A DNA stretch of 64,000 nucleotides from positions 62,001-126,000 of the forward strand of contig NZ_JAMPJU010000005.1 in NCBI RefSeq assembly GCF_025840185.1, read 5' to 3'. The notes under the pieces are model-generated. The model was given only the letters and a program-made list of their open reading frames with translations. It did not search any database and was not told the origin of the DNA. Origin of the DNA: Brenneria izbisi. GTDB lineage: Bacteria; Pseudomonadota; Gammaproteobacteria; Enterobacterales; Enterobacteriaceae. How positions within the stretch are numbered: the first letter of the stretch is position 1; each line of letters starts with the position of its first letter. Positions 10,589-20,507 of this stretch are shown one piece after another. A program made the position numbers and the translations under genes.

Positions 10589-10942
10589 ATGGCGACCGAT
10601 ACCGACACCGCGCCGCACGATCCGGGCCTGCAACGGGAAAGAACCGCGTTGGCCTGGTCGCGGACCGCATTCCTGCTGTTGTTGAACAGCCTGCTGTTGC
10701 TGAAAGCGGGTTCAACGTTATCCAGCCTTGTGTTTATTCTCGTCGGAGCGTTGCTCTTGCTGGTCACCTTGTCCATGTATGTCTGGTCCGCCATCCGGTT
10801 GCGATTCACCCTGCACGCCCATTCACCGTGTTCACGGCTATCCATCCGCATGGTGCGGTTTTTTACCGCCGCGATTATTGTCGCCGCGTTACTGGTTGCC
10901 CTGCTTAACCTGCTGCTGCTGACGCCGTACGGATTAAAATAA
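10589..10942 (+). CDS. yidG: DUF202 inner-membrane protein, YidG-like
   Basis: This is the second member of a DUF202 pair. The motif LQRERTALAWSRTAFLLLLNSL near the N-terminus and three hydrophobic helices match YidG-type proteins. The ATG at 10589 was preferred over the one at 10583 because AAGG is six bases before it and would abut the other. It gives 117 residues, about the length of E. coli YidG. The function of the family is unknown. The ordered pair with the upstream gene suggests a hetero-oligomeric membrane complex, which is inference only. Confidence 0.85.
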   Translation: MATDTDTAPHDPGLQRERTALAWSRTAFLLLLNSLLLLKAGSTLSSLVFILVGALLLLVTLSMYVWSAIRLRFTLHAHSPCSRLSIRMVRFFTAAIIVAALLVALLNLLLLTPYGLK

Positions 10943-11011
10943 CCCAAAATCATACCGCCGCCGGGTATAACCTCAGGCTATACCCTACCAATGAACAAGT
11001 ATTCGTCAGCG

Positions 11012-11024
11012 ATGATGCATCATG
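11012..11024. promoter_or_regulatory. Palindromic 13-mer upstream of the peptide-salvage operon
   Basis: ATGATGCATCATG contains the 12-base perfect palindrome ATGATGCATCAT. It lies about 195 bases before the epimerase start. The identical 13-mer occurs again at 20508-20520, about 180 bases upstream of the LysR gene at the other end of the block. A shared position and orientation make it a candidate operator for that regulator or for a common upstream regulator. Confidence 0.5.
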
Positions 11025-11032
11025 AAATATTC

Positions 11033-11059
11033 TTCTCATCACCCTTATTTTGATGAGAA
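11033..11059. promoter_or_regulatory. Inverted repeat in the operon control region
   Basis: Perfect nine-base arms TTCTCATCA (11033-11041) and TGATGAGAA (11051-11059) flank a nine-base centre. The repeat follows the shared palindrome directly and is itself followed by GCATCATGCT, a ten-base word also repeated at 20513. It could be a second operator half or an mRNA hairpin. Confidence 0.45.
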
Positions 11060-11218
11060 AAGCATCATGCTGATTCCACCACCTTACCTGCACGCCACCG
11101 GTAATGAGATTGAATCTCTGGCTTTCGCCGTCGCGCCATCTCAGCGTCTGATGGGAATGCCTGAGTATGATGCCAGCGGGATACACGCAGCGTCAGTATG
11201 CCAGGAGGAAGGTTAACG

Positions 11219-12184
11219 ATGCGCCATATGCAAGTCGAAACCGTCAAACTGCCTTTAGCGCTGCCTCTCTCTATTGCAAGCAGTACCCGCAACGCGGTTA
11301 CTGTGGTTAGAGTCACGCTGGAAGAACAAGGATTTATCGGGCAAGGGGAATGCACGCCCAATTTTTATAACGGCGAATCGCCGGAAAGCGTGTCGCATCA
11401 ATTGCAAGCCATCGCTCAGGCGGTGGAAAGCGGGCTGACGCTCGACGCATTGCAGGACGCCTTGCCGCCAGGCGCGGCCAGAAACGCGCTGAACTGTGCG
11501 CTCTGGCGGCTTAATGCCGCACTAAAGAAGCAGACGCTATGGCAATGTCTTGATATTCCGCCGCCGACATCGGTGATCAGCGCGCAAACCCTGTCCCTCG
11601 ACAACATGGAAAACATGGCGATAGCTGCCGCGCAAGCCGTATCACGCGGGGCGTTATTACTGAAAATCAAACTGGATCGCGAACTGATTCTGGAAAAAGT
11701 GGCGGCGATTCGTCAAGCCGCTCCGCTCGCCACGCTGATTATCGATGCGAATGAAGCATGGAGCGGGCTGGATCTCCGTAGCCTGTTCAATGCGCTCACC
11801 CGCTACCAGATTGCTATGGTGGAGCAACCGCTTCCGGTGGGTAAAGACGACGATTTATTGCGCTTTACCCATCCGATCCCCATCTGTGCGGACGAAAGCT
11901 GCCGTCATAGCGGTGATATCGCCAAATTGCGCAGCCGTTACGAGATGATCAACATCAAGCTGGACAAGTGTGGCGGCATTACGGAAGCACTTGTTATGGT
12001 GGAAGAGGCGAAACTTCACGGTCTGCGGATCATGGTCGGCTGCATGCTGGGGTCGTCCATGGCGATGGAAGCCGCGCTGCCTCTTACCGCGTTCGCGGAA
12101 TATGTCGACCTCGATGGCCCAATCTGGCTGGCTTCCGACAGTTCTCCCTATCTGTCCTATAATCTTGGCCGTATCTGGCTATGA
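11219..12184 (+). CDS. Dipeptide epimerase, L-Ala-D/L-Glu epimerase type
   Basis: This is an enolase-superfamily enzyme of the muconate-lactonizing/dipeptide-epimerase group; E. coli YcjG interconverts L-Ala-D-Glu and L-Ala-L-Glu during murein peptide recycling. The 321-residue protein has the YcjG length. Catalytic motifs in order are LKIKLD (base Lys), IIDANEAW (metal Asp), VEQPLP (metal Glu), ICADES (metal Asp) and NIKLDKCGG (second Lys). The strong AGGAGGAAGG site before 11219 decides the start against an upstream in-frame ATG. It is the first gene of the peptide-salvage operon, 20 bases before the ABC ATPase gene, supporting action on imported peptides. Confidence 0.9.
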   Translation: MRHMQVETVKLPLALPLSIASSTRNAVTVVRVTLEEQGFIGQGECTPNFYNGESPESVSHQLQAIAQAVESGLTLDALQDALPPGAARNALNCALWRLNAALKKQTLWQCLDIPPPTSVISAQTLSLDNMENMAIAAAQAVSRGALLLKIKLDRELILEKVAAIRQAAPLATLIIDANEAWSGLDLRSLFNALTRYQIAMVEQPLPVGKDDDLLRFTHPIPICADESCRHSGDIAKLRSRYEMINIKLDKCGGITEALVMVEEAKLHGLRIMVGCMLGSSMAMEAALPLTAFAEYVDLDGPIWLASDSSPYLSYNLGRIWL

Positions 12185-12204
12185 CGCAACCAACCGGAGT
12201 GACC

Positions 12205-14082
12205 ATGACGGATATCACGCAAACGGGGGCGGTTACCGCCGCAGCGCCCGGTAACGCCGCCAGACCGGTGCTGGAAATCAACGATCTGAATGTCAGCTTC
12301 AGCGGACGCGCCGGCACACATAAAGCGCTAAAAGGCGTCTCCTTTACCCTGAATAAAGGGGAAGTCGTCGCCGTGGTTGGGGAAAGCGGTTCCGGCAAAT
12401 CCGTGACCTCGCTGACCGTAATGGGTCTGTTGGCGGATGCGGCCAATATCGAGCGGGGCGACATCCACTTCACCGCCCGCGACGGACGGCAGCACAACCT
12501 GCTCGCTCTGAAAGCGGAGCAACGTCGCCAGTTGCGTGGCCGCGAAATCGCCATGATCTTTCAGGAACCGATGACCTCGCTGAATCCGGTGCTGAGAGTT
12601 GGCGACCAATTGACGGAAGCCTTGCGCGATCACCAGATTTGTGATGCCGCCAGCGCGGACAGGAAAGCCCGGGAGTTGCTGCGTAAGGTGCGGATTGCCG
12701 ATGTTGACCGGGTGATGAAAAGCTATCCGCATTCGCTGTCCGGCGGGATGCGCCAGCGCGTGATGATTGCACAGGCGCTAGCCTGCGATCCGCAATTGCT
12801 TATTGCGGATGAACCGACCACGGCGTTGGATGTCACCGTTCAAGCGCGCATTCTGCAAATCCTGCGCGATCTGCAACAACAGAGCGATATGGCGGTACTG
12901 TTTATTACGCACGATATGGGCGTGGTGGCGGAAATCGCCGATCGCGTGGTGGTGATGTATCGCGGCGAAGTGGTGGAGCAAGGCAGCGTTGAGCAGATTT
13001 TCGCAAATCCCCGGCATCCTTATACCCAGTCGCTGCTGGCCGCCGTGCCGAAACTGGGCGATATGCGCGCAAGCCGCTGGCCCAAACGTTTCCCGCTGCT
13101 CGGCCAGGCCGCCAGCCAGGATGACGACGAGCAGACCACTGCCCGCTACGACGTTGAACCGCTGCTGGATATCCGTGGTCTGCGCGTTTATTACCCGGTG
13201 CGCACCGGGATTTTATCCAGCATCACCCACCATGTTCACGCCGTTGAGCAGATTGATTTCAATGTCTGGCCGGGGGAAACGCTGGCTATCGTCGGCGAAA
13301 GCGGTTGCGGCAAATCCACCACCGGGCGGGCGCTGCTGCGTTTAACGCAGAGCGACGCGGAAAGCATTCATTTTCAGGGGCAAGAAATTTCCCTGATGAA
13401 AGATCGTGAATTCCAGCCGCTGCGCCGTGAAATGCAGATGGTGTTTCAGGATCCCTATGCCTCGCTGAACCCGCGTCTCACCGTCGGTTTTACCATTGCG
13501 GAACCGTTATTGCTGCATGGTTTGGTGAAATCGCTGGAAGAAGCCACGCCACAAGTGCAGGCGCTGCTGAAAAGCGTCGGCTTGCTGCCGGAACATGCCC
13601 GCCGTTATCCCCATGAATTCTCCGGCGGACAACGGCAACGTATCGCCATTGCCCGCGCCATGGCGTTGCAGCCGAAAATCATTATTGCCGATGAAGCGGT
13701 TTCCGCGCTGGATGTGTCCATCCAGGCGCAGGTTGTCAACCTGATGATGGATTTGCAGAAAAACACCGGCGTGTCGTGGATTTTCATCTCCCACGACATG
13801 GCAGTGGTTGAGCGCATCGCCAACCGGGTTGCGGTGATGTACCTCGGACAGATTGTGGAAATCGGACCGCGACAGTCGGTCTTCAACGACCCGCAGCATC
13901 CTTACACCCGCCGCCTGTTGGCTTCGGTGCCCATTGCCGATCCCACGCAGCGCGGCCTGCGCGAATTTGATGACAGCGAAATTCCCTCTCCGCTGCGTAA
14001 AGCGGGCGAGATCGTAACAAAAACACGCTACCGACAGGTCGCGCCGCACCACTGGGTTGCAGACAGCGGCTCCGTTGCCTGA
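12205..14082 (+). CDS. gsiA: Peptide/glutathione ABC importer, fused dual ATPase
   Basis: The protein carries two complete ABC ATPase domains in one chain, as in GsiA. First domain: Walker A GESGSGKS (about residues 59-66), signature LSGGMRQR, Walker [13 protein letters not shown]. Second domain: Walker A GESGCGKS (about 364-371), signature FSGGQRQR, Walker [19 protein letters not shown]-type oligopeptide-transporter tails follow each. It would energise uptake through the GsiC-GsiD pore. The ATG at 12205 was preferred (GGAG five bases before, 625 residues), but an in-frame ATG at 12181 overlapping the epimerase stop is possible. The substrate could be glutathione, dipeptides or murein peptides; context favours unusual peptides. 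Confidence 0.93.
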   Translation: MTDITQTGAVTAAAPGNAARPVLEINDLNVSFSGRAGTHKALKGVSFTLNKGEVVAVVGESGSGKSVTSLTVMGLLADAANIERGDIHFTARDGRQHNLLALKAEQRRQLRGREIAMIFQEPMTSLNPVLRVGDQLTEALRDHQICDAASADRKARELLRKVRIADVDRVMKSYPHSLSGGMRQRVMIAQALACDPQLLIADEPTTALDVTVQARILQILRDLQQQSDMAVLFITHDMGVVAEIADRVVVMYRGEVVEQGSVEQIFANPRHPYTQSLLAAVPKLGDMRASRWPKRFPLLGQAASQDDDEQTTARYDVEPLLDIRGLRVYYPVRTGILSSITHHVHAVEQIDFNVWPGETLAIVGESGCGKSTTGRALLRLTQSDAESIHFQGQEISLMKDREFQPLRREMQMVFQDPYASLNPRLTVGFTIAEPLLLHGLVKSLEEATPQVQALLKSVGLLPEHARRYPHEFSGGQRQRIAIARAMALQPKIIIADEAVSALDVSIQAQVVNLMMDLQKNTGVSWIFISHDMAVVERIANRVAVMYLGQIVEIGPRQSVFNDPQHPYTRRLLASVPIADPTQRGLREFDDSEIPSPLRKAGEIVTKTRYRQVAPHHWVADSGSVA

Positions 14083-14123
14083 CGCCAACGACGATATTTT
14101 TATTGCTAACCAGGAGAGACACC

Positions 14124-15665
14124 ATGAAGCCATTACTTCGCCGTTCCGCCGCCGCCCTCGGGCTCTCACTGTGTCTGGCAGCGGCTGCCCAGGCACAGGA
14201 TCTGCGCATTTCAATGTATGCCGATATTACCGGACTGGACCCGCACGACACCTCGGACACGCTGAGTTACTCCATCCAGAGCGGCATTTTCGAGCGACTG
14301 TTCCAGTTCGATAACAAGATGAAGCTGGTTCCCAGACTGGCAACCGACTACACCAGTAATGCCGATGCCACCGAATTTGTCGTCAACCTGCGTGAAGGCA
14401 TTACCTTTCAGGACGGTACGCCATTCAATGCCGATGCGGTAAAAGCCAACCTGGATCGTCTGGCGGATCAGAGCAAGGGCTTGAAACGCAATAGTTTGTT
14501 TAACATGGTGAAAACCGTTACCGTCATCTCTCCGACGCAGGTCAAAATCGAGTTGAACAAATCCTTCGGCGCCTTTGTGAATACGCTGGCCCACCCCTCA
14601 GCCGTGATGCACAGCCCGGAAGCCCTGAAAAAATACCCGGATGAAGCGCAGTTACGCGTCCACCCCGTCGGCACCGGCCCGTTCAAATTCAGCGCCTGGC
14701 AACAAGGCAAGGACGTGAAGCTGGTGAAATATGACAACTACTGGCAGAAAGGTTGGCCGAAAGTCGATAGCGTAACCTTCTTCCCGGCGCCGGAAGACTC
14801 CACCCGCGTCGCCTCGTTGAAATCCGGTCAGGTGGATGCCATCTATCCGCTGCCGTCCGATCTGCTGAACGCGGTGCAAAGCGACAGCAAGCTGGAAGTA
14901 CAGCGCGACCCCAGCATTTATCAATTCTGGCTGGCCATGAACAACCTGCGCGCGCCGCTCAACGATATCCGCGTCCGTCAGGCGCTGAATTACGCGATCA
15001 ACCGCGACATCTGGCTGAAAGTCGGCTTCGGCGGCATGGGTGTACCCGCTAAATCCGCTATGTCGCCGAACGTGCAATTCTTCCAGTCGCAAAGTACGCC
15101 GGAATACACCTATAACCCGGAAAAAGCCAAAGCCTTGCTGAAAGAAGCCGGTTATCCGAACGGGATCAGCCTGAAACTCTGGACCACCAACCGCACCGAC
15201 TATGTGCGCAGCGCGCAGTTCTTTAAACAGCAGTTGGAACAAGTCGGCATCAAAGTCACGGTCACGCCAATGGATTCCGGGATGCGTAACGCCAAACTGT
15301 TTGGCGTACAAGATCCGAAACAGGCGGAATTCGACCTGTTCTACAATGGCTGGTCGCCGTCTACCGGCGATGCTGACTGGGCGCTGCGTCCGCTGTTTGC
15401 CACCGAATCCTGGGTGCCGGCCGCCTATAACGTTTCCTATTACAGCAATGTCGACGTAGATAAAGCGATTATGGCGGGCCTGGCGACTACCGATCACGCC
15501 AAACGTGGCGCAGCCTATGCCGAAGCGCAACAGAAAATCTGGCAGGACGCCCCGGTCGTCTTCCTGGGAACGCCAGACAATCTGGTTGGGAAAACCAAAA
15601 ACCTGTCCGGCGTTTACATGCTAGCCGATGGTTCGCTGATCTTCGATCAGGCGGAATTCAAGTAA
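14124..15665 (+). CDS. gsiB: Periplasmic peptide/glutathione-binding protein
   Basis: This is a family-5 (SBP_bac_5) solute-binding protein, the periplasmic receptor of the GsiABCD-type importer. A clear Sec signal peptide covers about residues 1-26 (MKPLLRRS, a hydrophobic stretch, then AAQAQ). Family features include RISMYADITGLDPHDT, FERLFQFD, NLREGITFQDGTPFNADAV and HPVGTGPFKF. It is 513 residues, one more than E. coli GsiB. The start at 14124 follows CAGGAGAGACACC and excludes an upstream extension in the same frame. It lies 41 bases after gsiA. Confidence 0.93.
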   Translation: MKPLLRRSAAALGLSLCLAAAAQAQDLRISMYADITGLDPHDTSDTLSYSIQSGIFERLFQFDNKMKLVPRLATDYTSNADATEFVVNLREGITFQDGTPFNADAVKANLDRLADQSKGLKRNSLFNMVKTVTVISPTQVKIELNKSFGAFVNTLAHPSAVMHSPEALKKYPDEAQLRVHPVGTGPFKFSAWQQGKDVKLVKYDNYWQKGWPKVDSVTFFPAPEDSTRVASLKSGQVDAIYPLPSDLLNAVQSDSKLEVQRDPSIYQFWLAMNNLRAPLNDIRVRQALNYAINRDIWLKVGFGGMGVPAKSAMSPNVQFFQSQSTPEYTYNPEKAKALLKEAGYPNGISLKLWTTNRTDYVRSAQFFKQQLEQVGIKVTVTPMDSGMRNAKLFGVQDPKQAEFDLFYNGWSPSTGDADWALRPLFATESWVPAAYNVSYYSNVDVDKAIMAGLATTDHAKRGAAYAEAQQKIWQDAPVVFLGTPDNLVGKTKNLSGVYMLADGSLIFDQAEFK

Positions 15666-15683
15666 TCCGTTAGGGAGAAAACC

Positions 15684-16604
15684 ATGCTTGCCTATATCGT
15701 CCGACGTTTGCTGGAAATGATCCCGGTTCTGCTGGTGGTCTCCCTGTTAGTGTTCGGTTTTATCAAACTGCTGCCGGGCGACCCGGCGCGCATTTACGCC
15801 GGCGCGGATGCCTCGATTGAAGCGGTGGAAACGGCGCGTCAGCAATTAGGATTGAACGACCCGTTGCCGCAACAGTACGTCAACTGGCTCAGCGGCTTGT
15901 TCAAGGGCGATCTGGGAGTCACGTACCGTACCCAGCAACCCGTCATCGAGGTGATCAGCAAAAGCTTTATGCCCACCATGTGGCTGGCGTTGGCCGGATT
16001 TGCCTGGTCGGTGGTGCTGGGCCTGTTGATCGGCGTGGTTTCCGCGCTCAAACGGGGTAAATGGCAGGACTGGGCGCTGATGAGTTTCGCCGTCGGGGGC
16101 ATTTCGATGCCACCGTTCTGGCTGGGCTTGCTGTTGATTCAGTTCGTGGCGATGCCGTTCGGGGTGTTTTCCGTCAGCGGCTTTAATCAACCCAGCGACA
16201 TTATTCTGCCAGCGCTCACGCTGGGCGCATCGGTCGCCGCGGTGATGGCGCGATTTACCCGCTCCGCCTTTCTGGAAGTGGCGCAGGAAGATTATGTGCG
16301 CACCGCCCGCTCCAAGGGGCTGCGTAACCGGCTGGTCACCTGGAAACATGTGATGCGCAACGCGCTTATCCCGGTGATCACCATGTTGGGATTGCAGTTC
16401 GGTTTTCTGCTCGGCGGTTCAATCGTGGTGGAAAGCGTGTTCAGTTGGCCGGGATTGGGCTGGTTGTTGATTGAATCGATCAAAACGCAGGACCAGCCGG
16501 TCATACAGGCGCTGGTGATGCTGTTTGTGTTTGAATTCATTGTAATTAACCTGTTGGTGGACCTGCTGTACGCGGTGGTCAATCCGGCGATCCGCTTACG
16601 TTAG
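15684..16604 (+). CDS. gsiC: Peptide/glutathione ABC importer permease, GsiC type
   Basis: This is an inner-membrane permease of the oligopeptide (DppB/OppB) family: 306 residues, an N-terminal helix, then the characteristic periplasmic region with [11 protein letters not shown] and about six membrane helices. The ATPase-coupling EAA motif appears in [12 protein letters not shown] near residue 205. AGGGAGAAAACC precedes the start. It pairs with the next gene to form the translocation pore. Confidence 0.94.
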   Translation: MLAYIVRRLLEMIPVLLVVSLLVFGFIKLLPGDPARIYAGADASIEAVETARQQLGLNDPLPQQYVNWLSGLFKGDLGVTYRTQQPVIEVISKSFMPTMWLALAGFAWSVVLGLLIGVVSALKRGKWQDWALMSFAVGGISMPPFWLGLLLIQFVAMPFGVFSVSGFNQPSDIILPALTLGASVAAVMARFTRSAFLEVAQEDYVRTARSKGLRNRLVTWKHVMRNALIPVITMLGLQFGFLLGGSIVVESVFSWPGLGWLLIESIKTQDQPVIQALVMLFVFEFIVINLLVDLLYAVVNPAIRLR

Positions 16605-16612
16605 GAGATAAC

Positions 16613-17512
16613 ATGAAACATCCTTCCGAGCCCGCCGTGGCGGTGGTAACGCTTGATAACGACGCGATCCGCTCGCCGTGGCACGATTTCGTGCAGGTTT
16701 TTATCCGCAATCCAATGGCGCTGATTTCCAGCGGTTTTGTCCTGCTGCTGGCGCTGGTGGCGATATTCGCACCCTGGCTGGCGCCGTGGAACCCGATGGA
16801 ACCTGACTGGATGGCGCTCGCCTCCCCGCCATCGGCTGCTCACTGGATGGGTACTGACGATCTGGGCCGCGATATCATGAGCCGGATTATCTACGGCGCA
16901 CGTATCTCGCTGTATATCGGTATTTTTTCGGTCACGTTGGGGATGCTGGCGGGTATTGTCCTGGGGCTGCTGGCCGGTTACTACGGTCGCTGGGTGGATA
17001 TGCTCATCATGCGTGGTTCCGATGTGCTGTTCGCCTTCCCCGGTATGCTGCTGGCGATTGCCGTGGTCGCGATCCTGGGGCCGGGATTGAACAACGTGAT
17101 CATCGCCGTCGCCATCTTCAGCGTGCCGGTATTCGCTCGCATTGTGCGGGCATCCACGCTGTCGCTGAAACAGGCGGCGTATGTCGAAGCAGTGCGCTGC
17201 GCCGGCGCGCCGGATCGCATTATTCTGATGCGCCATATTCTTCCCGGCACACTGCCTAACGTTATTGTCTATTTCACCATGCGGATCGGCACCAGCATCC
17301 TGACCGCGGCGGGCCTGAGCTTTATCGGTCTTGGCCCGGAGCCGGATGTGCCAGAATGGGGCAACATTCTCGCCATGAGCCGCAGCCTGATGATGGCGGG
17401 CGCATGGCACGTCAGCGTTTTCCCCGGCCTGGCGATATTTTTCACCGTACTGGCCTTTAACCTGCTGGGCGATGCGCTGCGTGATACGCTTGATCCCAAA
17501 CTGAAAAGCTAG
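16613..17512 (+). CDS. gsiD: Peptide/glutathione ABC importer permease, GsiD type
   Basis: This is a DppC/OppC-type inner-membrane permease of 299 residues. Features include the N-terminal cytoplasmic arm, the first helix with [17 protein letters not shown], the family segment [24 protein letters not shown], and the EAA loop [26 protein letters not shown]. The start follows TAGGAGATAAC, eight bases after gsiC. The peptidase gene begins only three bases beyond its stop, so import and hydrolysis are expressed together. Confidence 0.94.
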   Translation: MKHPSEPAVAVVTLDNDAIRSPWHDFVQVFIRNPMALISSGFVLLLALVAIFAPWLAPWNPMEPDWMALASPPSAAHWMGTDDLGRDIMSRIIYGARISLYIGIFSVTLGMLAGIVLGLLAGYYGRWVDMLIMRGSDVLFAFPGMLLAIAVVAILGPGLNNVIIAVAIFSVPVFARIVRASTLSLKQAAYVEAVRCAGAPDRIILMRHILPGTLPNVIVYFTMRIGTSILTAAGLSFIGLGPEPDVPEWGNILAMSRSLMMAGAWHVSVFPGLAIFFTVLAFNLLGDALRDTLDPKLKS

Positions 17513-17515
17513 GGC

Positions 17516-18577
17516 ATGATGACAACTTACCAACAGCAACAAATCGCTCTGCTGGCGCGCCGTTGGCGAACGCAACGACAACTGGGTTCGCCGCGTTCGG
17601 TCAGCGGCCCGCGCAACACGATTTGCGATGTCGCAGGCGTGCGTGTCGGTCACAGTACGCTGGCGGATGGCGCCATTCAGACCGGCGTCACCGCGATTAT
17701 TCCCGCCGACGCCAATCTGTTCACGCATCCCTTGCCCTGCGGCGCGGCGGTATTGAACGGTTTCGCCAAGCCGGTCGGTCTGGTGCAGATTGAAGAGCTT
17801 GGCCGGTTGCAAACGCCCATTCTGCTCAGCAATACGCTGGCGGTCGGCACCCTGTTCACCGCGCTGGCGCGTCACGCCATCGCCCATAATCCCGAACTGG
17901 GGCGTGATCTGCCCACCGTCAACCCGCTGGTGCTGGAGTGCAATGACGGCTGGTTGAATGACATTCAGGCGTTGGCCGTCACTGAAGATATGGCGCAAAT
18001 CGCGTTGCAGCAAGCGGGAGAGACGTTCGCTCGCGGTAGCGTTGGGGCCGGACGCGGCATGAGTTGCTTTGGGCTAAAAGGCGGTATCGGCACCGCCTCG
18101 CGCCGGATCCCTGAACTCAACGCGACGCTGGGGGTTTTGGTGCTGGCTAATTTCGGCACGCTTTCTGCGCTGACGCTCGATGGCGTACAAGTGGGAGATG
18201 CCATTGCGCCTCTGTTGCCGGAACTAGCGCCACAGCAGGATGCGGGTTCGATCATCATCATTATGGCAACCGACGCACCGTTGGATGCTCGTCAGCTTGG
18301 GCGTATCGCCAAACGCGCCGGCGCCGGTTTAGGACGGCTGGGCAGCTATTGGGGCCACGGTTCTGGTGATATTGCCGTAGCGTTTACCACCCATCCGTAC
18401 CCGCAACCACCTGAAGAAACGCTACTGGAACCGTTGTTGAGCGCCGCCGCCGACGCCACCGAGCACGCGGTGCTTGACGCCATGCTCAGCGCGGAGGCGG
18501 TAACCGGTTTTCGCGGGCATCATCGTCCGGCATTGCGTCAGGTGCTGGATCGTCTGGCCGCTGATTTATCTGAATAA
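17516..18577 (+). CDS. DmpA/BapA-type P1 family aminopeptidase
   Basis: Family P1 (peptidase S58) enzymes are N-terminal nucleophile hydrolases. Known members release N-terminal L- or D-amino acids, or beta-amino acids. The 353-residue precursor would self-cleave at the Gly-Ser in DAGSIIII, placing Ser245 as nucleophile; the following ATDAPL and GSGDIAVAFTT are family hallmarks, as are GAGRGMSCFGLKGGIGTASR and NDGWLND in the large subunit. No signal peptide is seen, so it probably acts in the cytosol on peptides brought in by the adjoining ABC importer. The precise specificity (D-Ala, beta-peptides or glutathione-like peptides) cannot be read from the sequence. Confidence 0.9.
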   Translation: MMTTYQQQQIALLARRWRTQRQLGSPRSVSGPRNTICDVAGVRVGHSTLADGAIQTGVTAIIPADANLFTHPLPCGAAVLNGFAKPVGLVQIEELGRLQTPILLSNTLAVGTLFTALARHAIAHNPELGRDLPTVNPLVLECNDGWLNDIQALAVTEDMAQIALQQAGETFARGSVGAGRGMSCFGLKGGIGTASRRIPELNATLGVLVLANFGTLSALTLDGVQVGDAIAPLLPELAPQQDAGSIIIIMATDAPLDARQLGRIAKRAGAGLGRLGSYWGHGSGDIAVAFTTHPYPQPPEETLLEPLLSAAADATEHAVLDAMLSAEAVTGFRGHHRPALRQVLDRLAADLSE

Positions 18578-18587
18578 GGAACAGGAC

Positions 18588-19409
18588 ATGAAGATTTTTA
18601 TTTCCGCAGACATTGAAGGCATTGCTGGCGTCATGCGCCCGGAACAATGCAGCCCCGGCGCCGCCGAGTATCAACTGGCGCGCGGCTTGATGGAGCAGGA
18701 AGTCAATGCCGCTATCGACGGCGCTTTCGCTGGCGGCGCGACCGACGTGGTGGTGGCCGACAGCCACGCCGCCATGGTGAATCTGCGGGCGGAAAATATG
18801 GATTCCCGCGCCCGGCTGGTGCAGGGAAAACCGCGTGAGCTATCCATGGTGGAAGGACTGGAGCAGCAGCAGTATGATGGCATGCTGTTCATCGGTTATC
18901 ACAGCGCCGCCGGCGAGTTTGGGGTACTGGCCCACACGATTAACGGCCGGGCGTTTTACCGGGTGCGCATCAACGGCGAAGTGATGGCTGAGAGTGACAT
19001 TTATGCCGCCGCTGGTGCCGAGCAACACACGCCATTGTTGCTGGTCAGCGGCGATGATACGCTGCAACAGTGGATTGCCAGTTATTATCCGACCACCCAT
19101 TATGTCTGCGTTAAACGCGCCATTTCCCAACACGCGGCGGAATCATTAAGCCCGGAAACCGCCCGTCAGACGATCCGCAAGGCCGCGATGAACGCCGTCA
19201 GCAACGCTCATCACACCATCGTCTCGCGCATTCAGGCCCCCTACCAGCTTGAATTAATGGTGACCAAGCCGGTACTGGCCGATCTGTTTTGCCTGATCCC
19301 CGGCGTCAATCGTCAGGATGCGATTACCGTCAGTTATACCGCGCAAACCATGAAAGAAATTGTTAGCCTGTTAAGTGCTTTTTCCTATCTGGCAACTACC
19401 CAAAACTAA
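18588..19409 (+). CDS. M55 family D-aminopeptidase (DppA-like)
   Basis: This 273-residue protein resembles DppA of Bacillus, a zinc aminopeptidase that cleaves D-Ala-containing peptides. Candidate zinc ligands follow the family pattern: Asp8 and Glu10 in ISADIEGIAG, His in ADSHAAMVN (near residue 62), His in GYHSAAGE (near 104) and Glu in NGEVMAESDIY (near 130). It lies ten bases after the P1 peptidase with AAGGAACAGGAC as ribosome site. No signal peptide is seen. Together with the epimerase and P1 peptidase it suggests catabolism of peptides with D-residues, such as murein fragments. Confidence 0.9.
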   Translation: MKIFISADIEGIAGVMRPEQCSPGAAEYQLARGLMEQEVNAAIDGAFAGGATDVVVADSHAAMVNLRAENMDSRARLVQGKPRELSMVEGLEQQQYDGMLFIGYHSAAGEFGVLAHTINGRAFYRVRINGEVMAESDIYAAAGAEQHTPLLLVSGDDTLQQWIASYYPTTHYVCVKRAISQHAAESLSPETARQTIRKAAMNAVSNAHHTIVSRIQAPYQLELMVTKPVLADLFCLIPGVNRQDAITVSYTAQTMKEIVSLLSAFSYLATTQN

Positions 19410-19465
19410 GACGGCAGCCGCCAGACCGATTCTGGCGCTGACCGACTGAAAAGAGAATCGACAGC

Positions 19466-20419
19466 ATGACCAAACCCGTGATTGTGATCCACGGCGGTGC
19501 CGGCGCGTTGACGCGCTCGGCGATGAACGCGGAAAAAGAGCGGCGCTATCTGGCTGCATTGACGGAGATTGTCGCCAGCGGACAAAGCATTCTGGCCCGA
19601 CATGGCAGCGCGCTGGATGCGGTGACCGAAGCCGTTCGGTTGCTCGAAGAGTGTCCGTTGTTCAACGCCGGGCACGGTTCGGTGTTCACCCATAATGCAA
19701 CCCACGAACTGGACGCCAGCATCATGGATGGTCGCCGTCTGGATGCCGGCGCCGTCAGTTGCGTCAGTCATATCCGTAATCCAGTGTTGGCGGCGCGCAC
19801 CGTGCTGGAACAGAGCCAGCATGTGATGTTCACCGCCGAGGGCGCGGAAGCGTTCGCGCGCCAGCATAATCTTGAGATGGTTGAACCGGTATTTTTCTCG
19901 ACGCAAGCGCGCCGCCAGCAATTGCATAATGCGCAAGCCGGAGAAGGAAAAGTCGTGCTGGATCATGATGGTCAGACCAACGGCGACCCCATCGATCCCG
20001 ACCGCAAGTACGGCACTGTAGGCGCCGTCGCGCTAGACTGCGCGGGCAATCTGGCGGCGGCGACTTCGACCGGCGGCATGACCAACAAAAAAGCCGGACG
20101 CGTAGGCGATAGCCCGATCATCGGCGCGGGGTGTTACGCCAATAACCAGACGGTGGCGGTATCCTGTACCGGTACAGGAGAAATCTTTATGCGCACCGTC
20201 GCCGCCTATGATGTTTCGGCACTGATGGATTATGCCGGTCTGACGCTGGAACAGGCCTGTAATCGTGTGGTGATGGAAAAACTGGTGCAACTGGACGGCA
20301 GCGGCGGACTCATTGCGGTCGATCATCACGGCAATATTGCGCTGCCGTTTAACAGTGAAGGCATGTATCGCGGTTATGGCTATGTCGGGCAGGCCCCCGT
20401 CGCGGCCATTTACCGCTGA
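19466..20419 (+). CDS. iaaA: Isoaspartyl peptidase / plant-type L-asparaginase
   Basis: IaaA (YbiK) is an N-terminal nucleophile hydrolase that cleaves beta-aspartyl dipeptides and asparagine. The 317-residue precursor contains the self-cleavage site and nucleophile Thr in RKYGTVGAVALD (near residue 178), followed by AAATSTGGMTNKKAGRVGDSPIIGAG and CTGTGE, all diagnostic. In E. coli iaaA heads the gsiABCD operon; here it is at the distal end, after the two extra peptidases. It is the last structural gene before the LysR regulator and is followed by a large hairpin. Confidence 0.95.
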   Translation: MTKPVIVIHGGAGALTRSAMNAEKERRYLAALTEIVASGQSILARHGSALDAVTEAVRLLEECPLFNAGHGSVFTHNATHELDASIMDGRRLDAGAVSCVSHIRNPVLAARTVLEQSQHVMFTAEGAEAFARQHNLEMVEPVFFSTQARRQQLHNAQAGEGKVVLDHDGQTNGDPIDPDRKYGTVGAVALDCAGNLAAATSTGGMTNKKAGRVGDSPIIGAGCYANNQTVAVSCTGTGEIFMRTVAAYDVSALMDYAGLTLEQACNRVVMEKLVQLDGSGGLIAVDHHGNIALPFNSEGMYRGYGYVGQAPVAAIYR

Positions 20420-20429
20420 TATCCGTTTA

Positions 20430-20484
20430 GCGCCATTCCATTCTGGTCTGCCGCCACGGGTTGGCGGACCGGAATGAATGGCGC
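20430..20484. terminator. Long imperfect hairpin after iaaA
   Basis: GCGCCATTC-ATTC-GGTC on the left pairs with GGACCGGAATGAATGGCGC on the right, giving a stem of over 20 pairs with a few bulges and G-U pairs around 20455-20462. No T-run follows, so it may be a processed or stabilising 3' structure more than a simple terminator. Confidence 0.55.
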
Positions 20485-20507
20485 CAGTATCATGGCGGCG
20501 CGCCATT

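Noticed and set aside
11022-11216. 64-residue plus-strand frame before the epimerase gene
   Set aside because: It starts inside the palindromic control region and overlaps the ribosome site of the next gene; a leader peptide cannot be excluded but is unsupported.
16601-18013. 470-residue open frame on the minus strand
   Set aside because: It lies opposite gsiD and the P1 peptidase gene, is rich in His, Arg and Gln, and resembles no family; it is a shadow of GC-rich coding sequence.
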